Part shown: in pieces, positions 33,763 to 43,669 of the stretch
How positions within the stretch are numbered: position 1 is the stretch's first letter
Layout: each line of letters begins with the position of its first letter
NCBI RefSeq assembly: GCF_002797915.1
Contig: NZ_PGTY01000001.1
Coordinates: 1,798,001 to 1,862,000, forward strand
DNA length: 64,000 nucleotides
Source of the DNA: Yoonia maricola
GTDB taxonomy: Bacteria > Pseudomonadota > Alphaproteobacteria > Rhodobacterales > Rhodobacteraceae
Direction of reading: 5' to 3'
Position numbers and translations under genes: made by a program
The notes under the pieces: model-generated
Told to the model about the DNA's origin: nothing
Seen by the model: the letters and a program-made list of their open reading frames with translations, nothing else
Databases searched by the model: none

Positions 33763-36700
33763 CCCTGCGCGCGGCGCAGGCCCTGCCCGACCAAAGCGAT
33801 GACGTAAATCGCCAGCAGCAACACCATCAGCCCGCCCATAAACAGGCCAAACGCTGGCACTATCCCACCACCAAGCATGGGTAAGGCCGTAGCCATCGCG
33901 GGCAATGGCGCGCCTGTCAGCAGCACAGGCCCCACCGTCAATGCAAACAGCACCAACGCCCCCAGCGCACCCAGCCCGGCAGGTACAAACATAGCCAACC
34001 TGCGCCCGCGCAAGGCGCGCTTGGCCGCTTGCACCTGTCGATACACATCCGCCTGCATCGCCATCACCGAGGGCACCACGAGCAGCACCAAAACCATGCC
34101 AAAGGCCAAACCAAACACCAACGTGACCACCGTTGGCTTGAGGAACTCTGCCTGATTGGACCCTTCGTAAAGCAGCGGCGTCAACCCCAGCACCGTCGTC
34201 AAGGTTGTCAGCATTACCGGCCGCAAGCGATCTACAGTGCCATCAATAATCGCAGGCACCAGCCCACGATCTTGGGCGTATTCATCCACCGTTGTGACCA
34301 AGACGATACTGTCGTTGATGATAATCCCGACCATGCCGATCAGACCGACCACGGTGAACATGCTCATCGGAATGCCCCAGACATGATGGCCGTAAATCGT
34401 ACCGACCAAAGCAAACGGAATGATCGACATCACCACCACAGGCCGTGTCCAGCTGCTGAAAATCCATGCCAGTGTCAGGTAAATCCCCAAAAGCACCAGT
34501 ATCAGCCCGGTCCGGGCGTCATCAAGAAAGCGATCTTCCTGCTCACTTTGCCCGGAAAGCTGTGTTTCAACCCCAAAATTACTTTCAATACGTGGCAGGA
34601 TATCATCGTTGATGATCTGTTGAATTTCCGTCGCGCGCGCCGCATCCTCATCATCCAGATCACCCAGGACCGAGATCAGTTGGATACCATTTTCACGCCT
34701 TACGGTCGAAAACCCGGTCCGGCTTTGGACCGTTACAACATCGGCCAAAGGCACGTAAACACCATCGGGCGTGCGAATTTGCGTCCGGTCCAGAAAATCC
34801 GCTGAGAGTTCACCGGTGGGCAGCTCTACCCGGATTGTGGCAGAGCGCGCACCATCAGGGAAACTCGCTGCCTCGATCCCGCCAAGGCGGTTGCGCAGAA
34901 CCAGGCCCAGCCCGTCAATGCCCAGCCCCAGCGCATCGCCTTGCGGTGTCAGCTCAAGGATCAGTTCTTCCTTGTCATAGGCCAGCGTATCTTCCAGCCC
35001 CGAAATCTCACCAAATCGGGCCAGCTCGGTCTTTAGCGCCTCTGCTGCCGCCTTGAGCGTATCGCTGTCAGCGCCAAACATCTGTACATCCAGACTATCC
35101 GCGCCGGGGCCGGACCCCCACCTGCGAAAGCTGACCGTTTCGGCCATAGGGTGCTGCACAACACTTTCTTGCAAGGCCGCGACAAAGGCAAAGCTGGAGT
35201 AAGGGCGACTGTCCGCATCAATCAGTTCAATCGTGATCGCACCCAGTTGATCGGCATCTTTGGTATCAGACCCTGCAATCCCGCGGCCTGAATTGCCGCC
35301 AATTTCGGCTGTGACGAATTGCAATGGATTGATGCCGTGTTCCGCCTCATATTGCGCGCCAAGTGCCTCTGTCGCGCGCTGCATCTCGCGCATCATTGCG
35401 AAGGTATCTTCGCGTGTGGCACCGGGCAGCATGGCGAAATTGCCGGTCACTTGGCTTTGCTCTGGTGCATTGAAGAAGCGCCAGCTGACATCGCCTTTGA
35501 TAAAAAGGGCAACCTGACTGGCCAGCAATACGAGGGCCATCGCAAAGACCGGATAACGGGCTTTGACGACATAGCCCATAAAGGGCCGAAACAGCGTTTC
35601 CTTGAACCAATCAAACCCCCGGTTCACGGTGCGCGAAGGCCAGTCGTACCAATGGTCTTTCGCCGAATGGGCGATGGCATGTGACAGGTGGTTGGGCAGG
35701 ATCAGGAAACATTCGACCAGACTGGCGGCCAAGACCACAATCACCGTGAACGGTATATCGGAAATCAGATCACCAAAACGCCCCCCGATCACGACCAAGC
35801 CAAAGAACGCGATAATCGTGGTGATCGTCGCCGAAAACACCGGGCTGAACATGCGTTTGGCCGCCCGCTCTGCCGCGACGGTGGGGTCTTCGCCCAATTG
35901 CCGGACCCTGAAGTCGGCATGTTCGCCCACAACAATCGCATCATCGACCACGATCCCCAAGGTGATGATCAGCGCAAAAAGCGAGATCATATTGATCGTG
36001 ATCCCAACCGCATACATCAGCGCAATTGCCGCCAGCATCGCCACAGGAATACCAAAGGCGACCCAAAATGCGGTGCGCGCGTTCAGGAATAGGAACAAAA
36101 GGCCAACCACCAGCAGTAACCCGGTCAGGCCGTTCTCAAGCAAGATGTTCAAACGCGCCTCGATCAGCTCTGACCGCCCGTTGGTGAGTTCAATCAATAC
36201 ACCGTTGGGCAGAGAAGCCTCTAACTCTTGGGCTACATCTTCAACGATCTGCTGCATTTCAATCGCATCACCCTGTGCGGTCCGCTGGACACGCACTTTG
36301 ATCGCAGGGTCATCGCCCACGAAATACGCGCGGTTCCGGTCCGTACCTTCCACACGTATGGTCGCCACATCATTGATGGTCAGTTGCGATCCATCCGCGT
36401 TTGAGCGCAGGACAATCGCGCCAATCTCTTCGGCGCTGCGCTTGGCCACACCTGTGCGCACGCGGGCATTGCTGGATACATCACCCGCAGGGTCGGCGGC
36501 AGCTTCTTCGGCAATCCGCTCTGAAATCTCTGACAGGCCAACGTCATACTGAATAAGCGACAGCGACGGCACTTCAACCACGGTTGAGGGTGCGGCAACC
36601 CCTTGGATGATGACCTGCGTGACACCTTCAGCAAAAAGCCGGGTTGATAACTCATCTGCAAAGCGGCCTAGCTGATCAACACCCACCGGGCCAGTGATCA

Positions 36701-37154
36701 CAACATCAGTCACCCGATCCCGCCAGCCGCTGCGCCTGATCGATGGTTCCTCAGCGTCTGCGGGCAGATTGGTGGTACTATCAAGCGCGACCTGCACATC
36801 TTCTCCAGCGCGGTCAATGTCATAGCCGGGATCAAACTCAATCTGGATTGATGCGCTGCCCTCACGCGATGTGCTGGTCGAGGATGTGACCCCTTCAACA
36901 CCCAACAGCACCGGTTCCAGAACCTGCACAATCGCCGCGTCCACATCCTCTGCCCCGGCACCATCCCACGCGACCGAGACCGTCAGATCATCAACGACAA
37001 CATCAGGGAAAAATTGCGCTCGCATATTGGGAAAGGCGAACAGGCCAGCGGTCAGCATCAGGACCAACAACAGGTTCGCCGCCGTCCGGTGCCGTGTGAA
37101 ATAGGACAGAATACCACCCGCGCCCGCGGTCAGTTTTTCGCCCCCGGTGACCAT
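33759..37154 (-). CDS. RND-family efflux permease
   Basis: A 1131-residue inner-membrane pump powered by protons, with 12 helices expected and two large periplasmic loops. The AcrB-like features are the N-terminal RTAANLLLVLMLTAGLFAF, the proton-relay motif GIVVDDAIVVGEH, and later GMVGIIINDSIVLVTTVDEY. It is about 100 residues longer than AcrB because of an extra pair of membrane segments at the C terminus. The start ATG touches the stop of the adaptor gene. No outer-membrane channel gene is near, so TolC must come from elsewhere. Substrates unknown. Confidence 0.92.
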   Translation of the reverse strand: MVTGGEKLTAGAGGILSYFTRHRTAANLLLVLMLTAGLFAFPNMRAQFFPDVVVDDLTVSVAWDGAGAEDVDAAIVQVLEPVLLGVEGVTSSTSTSREGSASIQIEFDPGYDIDRAGEDVQVALDSTTNLPADAEEPSIRRSGWRDRVTDVVITGPVGVDQLGRFADELSTRLFAEGVTQVIIQGVAAPSTVVEVPSLSLIQYDVGLSEISERIAEEAAADPAGDVSSNARVRTGVAKRSAEEIGAIVLRSNADGSQLTINDVATIRVEGTDRNRAYFVGDDPAIKVRVQRTAQGDAIEMQQIVEDVAQELEASLPNGVLIELTNGRSELIEARLNILLENGLTGLLLVVGLLFLFLNARTAFWVAFGIPVAMLAAIALMYAVGITINMISLFALIITLGIVVDDAIVVGEHADFRVRQLGEDPTVAAERAAKRMFSPVFSATITTIIAFFGLVVIGGRFGDLISDIPFTVIVVLAASLVECFLILPNHLSHAIAHSAKDHWYDWPSRTVNRGFDWFKETLFRPFMGYVVKARYPVFAMALVLLASQVALFIKGDVSWRFFNAPEQSQVTGNFAMLPGATREDTFAMMREMQRATEALGAQYEAEHGINPLQFVTAEIGGNSGRGIAGSDTKDADQLGAITIELIDADSRPYSSFAFVAALQESVVQHPMAETVSFRRWGSGPGADSLDVQMFGADSDTLKAAAEALKTELARFGEISGLEDTLAYDKEELILELTPQGDALGLGIDGLGLVLRNRLGGIEAASFPDGARSATIRVELPTGELSADFLDRTQIRTPDGVYVPLADVVTVQSRTGFSTVRRENGIQLISVLGDLDDEDAARATEIQQIINDDILPRIESNFGVETQLSGQSEQEDRFLDDARTGLILVLLGIYLTLAWIFSSWTRPVVVMSIIPFALVGTIYGHHVWGIPMSMFTVVGLIGMVGIIINDSIVLVTTVDEYAQDRGLVPAIIDGTVDRLRPVMLTTLTTVLGLTPLLYEGSNQAEFLKPTVVTLVFGLAFGMVLVLLVVPSVMAMQADVYRQVQAAKRALRGRRLAMFVPAGLGALGALVLFALTVGPVLLTGAPLPAMATALPMLGGGIVPAFGLFMGGLMVLLLAIYVIALVGQGLRRAQG

Positions 37155-38608
37155 CAGCTGCCCATCCTTGCTTCAAGGCGGCTCACGGTTTCAAAAGACA
37201 CCTCATCCGCTTCCAACTGGCCAATGATGCGGGCCTTGACGTCATCGGGAAGTGGGCCATCGTTAACAAATGCAATCAACTTGGCCCGGCGCGCATCATC
37301 CAGCGCGATCATCTCAGGTTCGGCTGCGTCCTCTGCCCCTCCGGCCTGCAACGGACGGACCTTGATCCCCGCCCCCAAAAGCGGTGAGCGTTCGGCAACA
37401 ATCACAGCCCCTGCGTTGTCGCCCAGCCCGATAATCACGTCATCACCCTGACGGCGCAGCAAGGCGACATCGCCCGCGCGCAAGCGATCCTCTTCGACCA
37501 CGATCAGTACAGTCTGATCAGGGGCCACTGCCGTGGCGGGGACTAAAGCAACATTGCTTAACGCCGGTTCATTGATCCGCACGGTGACGAAATCACCGGG
37601 ACGGAAACCAGGTGCGGGTTCAAGCCGCGCGAAAAGCAGCCGCCCGGTTTGACCTGCCGCAACGGCGGCGCCTTCGCGGGTAATCTGCCCTTCGGCGCGC
37701 AGGTTTACACCCGATACATCCAAAGTCACAGCTATCGGCGCATTGATCAGCGCACCCGCCTCGTCCAACAGCCGCGCATATTGCGAGGTCGAGACACGGA
37801 AAGACACTTCCAAAGCGGTCGGGTCAATCAGTTGGGCAAACAGTTCATTGTCTGTGACGCGGCCACCGGGGCTGATCGTCACCCCGGACAAGGTGCCGTC
37901 AAAGGCAGCATAGACTTCGGTATCCGCCAACGCGCGGTCAGCCTCTGCAACGCTGATCCGAGCGCGGGCCAATTGGGTTGTCGCCAGATCAATCCGCGCC
38001 TGTGCGGCAGCCAACGATTGCCTGCGGGTCAAAACCGTGACCTGCGCCGACGATGCGTCCAACTCTGCCGTTTCAACGGCAGCAGCTGTGCCAACGCCCC
38101 GCGCCTCAAGATCGCGGGCGCGTGTCAGGGCAACATCACGCAAATTGGCCTGCGCGCGGGCGGCTGCCAGATCATCCTCAGCCAAGGTCACCGCGCGGTC
38201 TGCGTCGCGCACCTCAGCCTGCGCATCCTGTAAATCGGCTTGCGCGCGGTCCAATGCGGCCTGCGCCTCGGCCGGGTCAATACGCAACAAAAGCTGGCCA
38301 GTCGCAACCGTGCCGCCCTCGATCAGATCATCGCTGACCTCCAATAGCGTTCCGCCAGTCGCACTGCGCAAATCCAGCGTCCGCCTGCTGCGCAATTCAC
38401 CAAAAACGGTCAGTTCTGGAACGATCGTCTGTGGCTCCAGCGTGATCACATTGACAGCCAGAACACGTTCGCGCTGCGGTATGCTGCGCGGCTCTTCGTT
38501 CATGCGGGCAACAACAGCGTTGCGCACCATCGTGCCGGCCCATGCGATCAGGACCAGCGTGACCGCCAGTAAGAAAATACCCGTAAGACTACGACGCAAA
38601 AAACGCAT
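37154..38608 (-). CDS. RND periplasmic adaptor (HlyD/membrane fusion protein)
   Basis: A 484-residue adaptor with one N-terminal membrane anchor (GIFLLAVTLVLIAWAGTMV). The lipoyl half-motif is GTVATGQLLLRIDPAEAQ, followed by a long Ala/Asp-rich alpha-helical hairpin (LDRAQADLQDAQAEVRDADR), a second lipoyl half (YAAFDGTLSGVTISPGGRV) and a beta-barrel. The acidic C terminus is unusual but within the family. It precedes the pump gene with a one-base overlap. Confidence 0.9.
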   Translation of the reverse strand: MRFLRRSLTGIFLLAVTLVLIAWAGTMVRNAVVARMNEEPRSIPQRERVLAVNVITLEPQTIVPELTVFGELRSRRTLDLRSATGGTLLEVSDDLIEGGTVATGQLLLRIDPAEAQAALDRAQADLQDAQAEVRDADRAVTLAEDDLAAARAQANLRDVALTRARDLEARGVGTAAAVETAELDASSAQVTVLTRRQSLAAAQARIDLATTQLARARISVAEADRALADTEVYAAFDGTLSGVTISPGGRVTDNELFAQLIDPTALEVSFRVSTSQYARLLDEAGALINAPIAVTLDVSGVNLRAEGQITREGAAVAAGQTGRLLFARLEPAPGFRPGDFVTVRINEPALSNVALVPATAVAPDQTVLIVVEEDRLRAGDVALLRRQGDDVIIGLGDNAGAVIVAERSPLLGAGIKVRPLQAGGAEDAAEPEMIALDDARRAKLIAFVNDGPLPDDVKARIIGQLEADEVSFETVSRLEARMGS

Positions 38609-38679
38609 TAAAATATCCTTGGCCTGCCTGCATGAGGTAGGCGACTAGTCATCGCTGTCCAGTCGTACGCACCACAGCG

Positions 38680-39222
38680 CTACTTCCGTCGCAGATGCTC
38701 ATCCAAACGCGGCATTATTTCTACAAAATTGCAGGGCCGGTGCCGATAATCCAGCTGTTTGCTCAAAATTTCATCCCAGGCGTCCCTGCATGCGCCCGGA
38801 GATCCCGGCAACGCAAACAGATAGGTCCCCTGCGCCACACCGGCTGTTGCGCGGCTTTGAACCGCACTGGTGCCAATTTTTTGCATGCTGACGATCGTAA
38901 AGATCGTGCCAAATGCATCGATCTCTTTTTCATAGACATCGCGATGCGCCTCGACCGTCACGTCGCGGCCGGTCAACCCGGTACCACCGGTCGAAATCAC
39001 GACATCAACCCCATCATCCGCACACCATACGCGCAGTTGGTCAGCGATCTGATCCCGCTCATCCGCAATGATCTTACGATCCGCCAGCGCATGGCCCGCT
39101 GCCGCGATCCGATCCACAAGTGTCTGGCCCGACTTATCATCCGCCATCTGGCGCGTATCGCTGACTGTCAGCACAGCGATGCGGACCGGTACAAAGTCCT
39201 TGGTTTCATCAATGCGGCTCAT
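38680..39222 (-). CDS. moaB: Molybdenum cofactor biosynthesis protein MoaB
   Basis: A 180-residue MogA/MoaB-fold protein that adenylates molybdopterin ahead of metal insertion. VLTVSDTRQMADDKSG, STGGTGLTGRDVTVEA and FALPGSPGACRDAWDEIL are its marks. It ends a three-gene set after the uracil-DNA glycosylase and the unknown secreted protein, and starts eight bases past the latter. No other moa genes are close by. Confidence 0.92.
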   Translation of the reverse strand: MSRIDETKDFVPVRIAVLTVSDTRQMADDKSGQTLVDRIAAAGHALADRKIIADERDQIADQLRVWCADDGVDVVISTGGTGLTGRDVTVEAHRDVYEKEIDAFGTIFTIVSMQKIGTSAVQSRATAGVAQGTYLFALPGSPGACRDAWDEILSKQLDYRHRPCNFVEIMPRLDEHLRRK

Positions 39223-39229
39223 CTGATCC

Positions 39230-39784
39230 TCACAGGCAGGGGTTGGCGACGGGCAAACGGGGGGTCGACATCATCCCTTTCACTTCTTCTGCACCTTCTG
39301 ATGAAAAGATACGATCCGCCAGCGTTGTCACCAAATCAAGGTTCGAACAAAACGGGCGTGCGCCTTCGATCTGAGAAGCAACAAGGGCGTTGTAGCGCTG
39401 CTCCACCATTTCAAACGCTACAGGCGGCACCACATTATTAGCATAGAAGGTCAGCGCCTGCGCGCGATAGGCCGTTTGCATGTCAACCTGTGCGGCGGGT
39501 AATTCAGCCTCACACGCCTGCATCGCGCTTTCAATTGTCGCCAGAATACTCACAAAACATCCCATGGCCCCCTGACCACCTTCATCAAGACCCGTATAGC
39601 CCCGTGGCAGAGTTTCATCCCGGATCAGTGTGACATCGCCAATACGCAAGAGCGAACGGGTTTCAGAGACATCCATGACATCCGCCGCCCTAGCCGCGAA
39701 CAGCGCTTCATAGTCAATCAGATCCAGTGGGTCAGCCGCCAAAGGTGCCGCACTCAGGGTCGCAATCACCGCCAGTTGTTTCAT
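39230..39784 (-). CDS. Secreted protein of unknown function
   Basis: A 184-residue protein from the ATG at 39784 (MKQLAVIATLSAAPLAADPL, a short signal peptide; GAAGGGCAG site). It has four Cys (CFVSILATIESAMQACEAE, CSNLD, a Cys next to the C terminus), so disulfides are likely in the periplasm. No known domain is recognised. It stands between the glycosylase and moaB, with 11 and 7 bases between genes. Confidence 0.65.
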   Translation of the reverse strand: MKQLAVIATLSAAPLAADPLDLIDYEALFAARAADVMDVSETRSLLRIGDVTLIRDETLPRGYTGLDEGGQGAMGCFVSILATIESAMQACEAELPAAQVDMQTAYRAQALTFYANNVVPPVAFEMVEQRYNALVASQIEGARPFCSNLDLVTTLADRIFSSEGAEEVKGMMSTPRLPVANPCL

Positions 39785-39795
39785 CTGCCCTTCTT

Positions 39796-40587
39796 TCAGC
39801 CGCGCAGGCGCGCGTTCAATGCCAGCAAATCGGCCCAAGCCTCGCGCTTGGCAATCGGATTACGCAGCAGGTAAGCGGGGTGGAACATCGGCAAGCACGG
39901 CTTGCCCAAGACCTCTGTCCAATTGCCACGCATTCGCGTGATCCCCGTGCGCCCCAGTAGAGCCTGACAGGGCGTGTTACCCATCAGAACGATGATCTCT
40001 GGATCAGCCAATGAAATATGCCGCTCCAGAAACGGCAACATCATCGCAATCTCAGCCTTGTCAGGGGTGCGGTTTGACGGCGGCCGCCAAGGCAGCACAT
40101 TTGTGATATAGACGCTGCGCGCGGAATCATCCGCCGCACGGCCCATCTGAATGGCCTCCAGCATCCGGTCCAGCAATTGCCCCGCACGGCCCACAAAGGG
40201 ACGCCCCGCGCGGTCCTCTTCCCGGCCCGGTGCCTCTCCAATGATCATCACGCGGGCGGCTGGGTTGCCATCGCAAAAGACAAAGCTGCGTGCGCCTTTT
40301 TTCAGCTCGCACTGCTCAAACGCCTGCATCGCCGCCGAAAGTGCCGCCAAATCCGAGGCTGTCTGCGCGGCAGCCCGCGCCAGCGCGACCGCATCAACCT
40401 CCGGCGTCTTCGCCTGAACAGGTGCGACCGCAGTGGGCGTCGGGGGCGTCGCCGCTTTGGGCGCGGCCTTGACCGCTTCCAACGCATAGCGATCCACAGG
40501 TGCGTCCAGAATAGCATCTGTCGCCCCCAATTCGACCTGCCATTCCAACAGCGCACGGTCGGTCCAATATGTCTCGCTCGAATCCAT
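39796..40587 (-). CDS. Uracil-DNA glycosylase, family 4-like
   Basis: A 263-residue DNA repair enzyme. The start at 40587 ([16 protein letters not shown]) is preferred to 40635. An Ala/Pro-rich linker ([16 protein letters not shown]) leads to the catalytic fold: [42 protein letters not shown] and [11 protein letters not shown]. Two Cys (FEQC and VFC) ahead of motif A may be all that remains of the iron-sulfur site of the family. It heads the leftward set ending in moaB. Confidence 0.9.
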   Translation of the reverse strand: MDSSETYWTDRALLEWQVELGATDAILDAPVDRYALEAVKAAPKAATPPTPTAVAPVQAKTPEVDAVALARAAAQTASDLAALSAAMQAFEQCELKKGARSFVFCDGNPAARVMIIGEAPGREEDRAGRPFVGRAGQLLDRMLEAIQMGRAADDSARSVYITNVLPWRPPSNRTPDKAEIAMMLPFLERHISLADPEIIVLMGNTPCQALLGRTGITRMRGNWTEVLGKPCLPMFHPAYLLRNPIAKREAWADLLALNARLRG

Positions 40588-40646
40588 CAAGGCTATGATA
40601 GACCTGATTGGCAGCGCTGTGCAGTGCCTGCGCAAAAACTAACGCA

Positions 40647-40676
40647 TTGACATAGATTAGTTGCTGAACATGCTTG
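40647..40676 (+). promoter_or_regulatory. Possible sigma-70-type promoter for the membrane protein gene
   Basis: TTGACA at 40647-40652, then 17 bases, then ATGCTT. The -35 is perfect and the -10 poor. A start of transcription near 40683 would leave an almost leaderless message for the gene at 40689. Confidence 0.3.
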
Positions 40677-40688
40677 CAGACCTGCGAC

Positions 40689-41459
40689 ATGCATATTCTG
40701 TTGTTCATAATTGCCTGTACGCTGATCCCGATCATTGTCTTTCCGATGCGCGCCTGCTGGGCATGGATGTGTGTACTCTTCATCTTGTCAATGATGGTCT
40801 GGCTGGATCTGTATTTGGTACCACAGGGCGACAAGGAACGCGCATGGGCCTACGCCGTGTTATTTTTTGCAAGCCTCAATGGATTGGCGGTCACCGCTCT
40901 TGTCCTCAGATTATTGGTACGGTGGATAACCACAAAGCCGTGGTGGACAGATGGCAAGTTGGGCCTTCTCGAAATACTGCTGCACACCGCAAATGGTGTG
41001 TGCATGGGGTTCGCCATCTTTTTGCCAATGGCGGCTGTATTTGAAGGGACAGGTCATGCCTATCTCGCGCATATAGTCCCTATTTTCGTAGGGATGGTCA
41101 TTTTGGCTTTTGGCCAATCGCGCAAACTGGCAGCGATATATAGCTGGTCCATTTCGCTTGCACTTATGGCATCAACACTCGCGAGCGCGATCTATCCTGC
41201 GGTCATCAACTCATCTGCCAGTCATCAGGCAAATGGTGAACGCTATTGTATTTACCTCAATCAGAGCTGGCGCTTTGCGCAAAATGCCCATGATTTGACT
41301 TTCCTGACTTTTGGCAAGGGTACACACACGGCACATGCGACGTTGATCATAGAAGGCGAAGATGGCCCAATCTACGGCAACTGGTCATATCGCCAAAGCC
41401 AGTTCATGGTCCCGTGGGATATCCGGACGCAGCCAACCGGGCACACCTGCCCCCATTGA
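40689..41459 (+). CDS. Multi-pass membrane protein of unknown function
   Basis: A protein of 256 residues with a very hydrophobic first part of about six helices ([68 protein letters not shown]) and a soluble C-terminal domain of about 75 residues ([15 protein letters not shown] onward). The start at the ATG at 40689 lacks a good ribosome site. I do not recognise it. It precedes pyrB by 52 bases on the same strand but need not belong to that operon. Confidence 0.6.
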   Translation: MHILLFIIACTLIPIIVFPMRACWAWMCVLFILSMMVWLDLYLVPQGDKERAWAYAVLFFASLNGLAVTALVLRLLVRWITTKPWWTDGKLGLLEILLHTANGVCMGFAIFLPMAAVFEGTGHAYLAHIVPIFVGMVILAFGQSRKLAAIYSWSISLALMASTLASAIYPAVINSSASHQANGERYCIYLNQSWRFAQNAHDLTFLTFGKGTHTAHATLIIEGEDGPIYGNWSYRQSQFMVPWDIRTQPTGHTCPH

Positions 41460-41511
41460 TGCAGGCAGCGCCGCCGCCTATAAGACCCCGAACATCTGCC
41501 AAGAGGGTCCC

Positions 41512-42468
41512 ATGACATTCCGCGCCAAGCATCTTTTGGGTATCGAACCTCTGCACCCCACCGAGATCACGACCCTTCTTGATCTAGCCGACGGCTATGC
41601 TGACCATAACCGGCGTGGAGTGGCACACCGTGACGTTTTGGCAGGGCTGACGCAGATCAACATGTTCTTCGAAAACTCCACCCGCACGCAGGCGAGTTTT
41701 GAACTGGCGGGCAAGCGGCTGGGCGCGGATGTGATGAACATGGGGATGCAGGCATCTTCTATCAAAAAAGGCGAAACGCTGATTGATACCGCACTGACCC
41801 TGAACGCAATGCGGCCCGATCTGCTGGTCGTGCGGCACCCGCATTCGGGTGCGGTTGATTTGCTGGCGCAAAAGGTCAATTGCGCAGTGCTGAACGCAGG
41901 CGATGGCAGGCATGAACATCCGACCCAAGCCCTGCTTGATGCGCTCACGATCCGCCGCGCCAAGGGCCGTCTGCACCGCCTGTCAATCGCGATTTGCGGC
42001 GATATCGCGCATAGCCGCGTGGCCCGCTCCAACATCATGCTGCTGGGCAAGATGGAAAATCGCATCCGGTTGATTGCCCCACCAACGCTGATGCCTTCGG
42101 GCGTCGCAGACTTTGGTGTGGAAGTGTTCGAGAACATGGAAGAGGGCCTGAAGGACGTCGATGTCGTCATGATGCTCCGCCTGCAAAAGGAACGCATGGA
42201 CGGTGGCTTCATCCCGTCGGAGCGGGAGTATTTCCACCGCTACGGCCTTGACGCGGAAAAGCTCGCCCACGCCAAACCCGACGCCATCGTCATGCATCCC
42301 GGCCCGATGAACCGCGGAGTGGAGATTGACGGCACCATTGCCGACGATATCAACCGTTCCGTCATCCAAGAACAGGTGGAAATGGGCGTCGCGGTACGCA
42401 TGGCCGCAATGGACCTGCTCGCCCAGAACCTGCGCGCCAGCCGCAGCCCAGCTGAGGTGATGGTGTGA
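41512..42468 (+). CDS. pyrB: Aspartate carbamoyltransferase catalytic subunit
   Basis: A 318-residue enzyme that joins carbamoyl phosphate and aspartate, the first committed step of pyrimidine synthesis. The carbamoyl-phosphate loop [15 protein letters not shown], the VVRHPHSG and [14 protein letters not shown] stretches and [11 protein letters not shown] are standard. The ATG at 41512 follows AAGAGGGTCCC. The stop overlaps the GTG start of the next gene. The pyrC-like gene in the same operon lacks metal ligands, which in this family points to a PyrB/pseudo-dihydroorotase complex. Confidence 0.95.
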   Translation: MTFRAKHLLGIEPLHPTEITTLLDLADGYADHNRRGVAHRDVLAGLTQINMFFENSTRTQASFELAGKRLGADVMNMGMQASSIKKGETLIDTALTLNAMRPDLLVVRHPHSGAVDLLAQKVNCAVLNAGDGRHEHPTQALLDALTIRRAKGRLHRLSIAICGDIAHSRVARSNIMLLGKMENRIRLIAPPTLMPSGVADFGVEVFENMEEGLKDVDVVMMLRLQKERMDGGFIPSEREYFHRYGLDAEKLAHAKPDAIVMHPGPMNRGVEIDGTIADDINRSVIQEQVEMGVAVRMAAMDLLAQNLRASRSPAEVMV

Positions 42469-43019
42469 GCGAGACGTTTCACATCAAAGCAACCGAGCGC
42501 GGCGTGGTTCGTATTTTCATGGCCAATCTGACGGCCGATCAAGCGGCCAGCTTTACCGAAAGTACCGACGAAGATACGCCCGCACCCATCAACCGGGCCT
42601 TGGGTGTCACCTATCTAGACTGCGACTTCGTCGAACTCTTCCCCCTCAGCAACCTCGACGGGCTGGGGCTGGCTGGTTACCTGACCGAGGGGCTGGGCGT
42701 CGCCGAAGCGGACGTCAAACCGCATGCATCACGGCTGAACGCGATGAGCGGGCATGTCCTGATCGTGCTGTCGAAAGCATTTGGCGGGTTTGAGACGACA
42801 ATCACGCCAATAGCGCCGCTTAAATGGATCGGCACTTACCTTGAAGAAGGCGCCAGTGTGAAATTCGAACCGCTCCCCTCTGAGGCAGCCATCGGCACAG
42901 CGGGCACATCCAAGGTTAAACCGCCAAAATCAGATGCCCGCGTCGGTGGCATGATCGCGATGTATGCGCTGATCGCCATGTTTGCCTTCGTCGGATTGCT
43001 TATCTGGATAGGCGGCTAG
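42465..43019 (+). CDS. Unknown protein with C-terminal membrane anchor, between pyrB and pyrC
   Basis: A 184-residue protein from the GTG at 42465, overlapping the pyrB stop (GTGA). The first 150 residues are soluble ([38 protein letters not shown]), and one helix ends it ([19 protein letters not shown]). The domain is cytoplasmic if the tail is an ordinary anchor. I know similar genes only as hypothetical in pyr operons of Rhodobacterales. A membrane tether or assembly role is conceivable but not shown. Confidence 0.65.
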   Translation: MSETFHIKATERGVVRIFMANLTADQAASFTESTDEDTPAPINRALGVTYLDCDFVELFPLSNLDGLGLAGYLTEGLGVAEADVKPHASRLNAMSGHVLIVLSKAFGGFETTITPIAPLKWIGTYLEEGASVKFEPLPSEAAIGTAGTSKVKPPKSDARVGGMIAMYALIAMFAFVGLLIWIGG

Positions 43020-43020
43020 A

Positions 43021-43602
43021 GTGGAGCTGCGGCGACCCAAGGCAATGCTGCTGGGTCTTGCACTCATTGGCATCGTGATGACGGCCTGTCACACCATCAA
43101 ACCATTACGAAGCCTTGCGCCGGAAACATTTGGTCTGACCTGCGTGACCGATACGCTTTGCGTAGAAGACCCGGACACAGCGCCCCAAGCACAACGCCTT
43201 GCAACAGAGGCCATGCGCTTTGTCGAAGTGAAAATAGGATCCATCCAGCAAACGCCCAAATTTCAGTTTTGTAGCACAATCCGTTGCTTTAACCGTTTTG
43301 GCCATTCGGAATTCCGTGCGCAGTATGTCTGGGGTGCAAATACCATCGTCGTGAACGCGGCGGGTTGGGAGGACTACATTATTAGACATGAGGTCATCCA
43401 CCATTTGCAGGCAGAACATTTCGGCCTGATCAAAGCATCATCTTTGCCGCGCTGGTTTATCGAAGGCATGGCCTACACACTGAGTGAGGATCCCAGAAAT
43501 CCACTGCCGCGCGACGATATTGAGCAATATCGCCAACAGTTTGTACATTGGCTTGAGGCCGGAAATGACTGGAGACTTGGACCGGAGCAACACGCTCCTT
43601 AG
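43021..43602 (+). CDS. Putative lipoprotein with HExxH zinc-peptidase motif
   Basis: A 193-residue protein from a GTG start one base after the preceding gene. The N terminus has a signal sequence ending in IGIVMTACH, a plausible lipobox with the Cys as lipid site. The core shows RHEVIHHLQAEHFG (the HEVIH zinc site) followed by RWFIEGMAYTLSEDP, where the Glu would be the third ligand, a gluzincin pattern. Function unknown; most likely a periplasmic or membrane-bound peptidase or its inactive relative. Odd for a pyrimidine operon. Confidence 0.65.
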   Translation: MELRRPKAMLLGLALIGIVMTACHTIKPLRSLAPETFGLTCVTDTLCVEDPDTAPQAQRLATEAMRFVEVKIGSIQQTPKFQFCSTIRCFNRFGHSEFRAQYVWGANTIVVNAAGWEDYIIRHEVIHHLQAEHFGLIKASSLPRWFIEGMAYTLSEDPRNPLPRDDIEQYRQQFVHWLEAGNDWRLGPEQHAP

Positions 43603-43669
43603 GATAGGGTTGCACCCGGCCTGGTATCCGGCGACAACCCGACGACCCTTTTGCGCAGGAACCTGCTAG

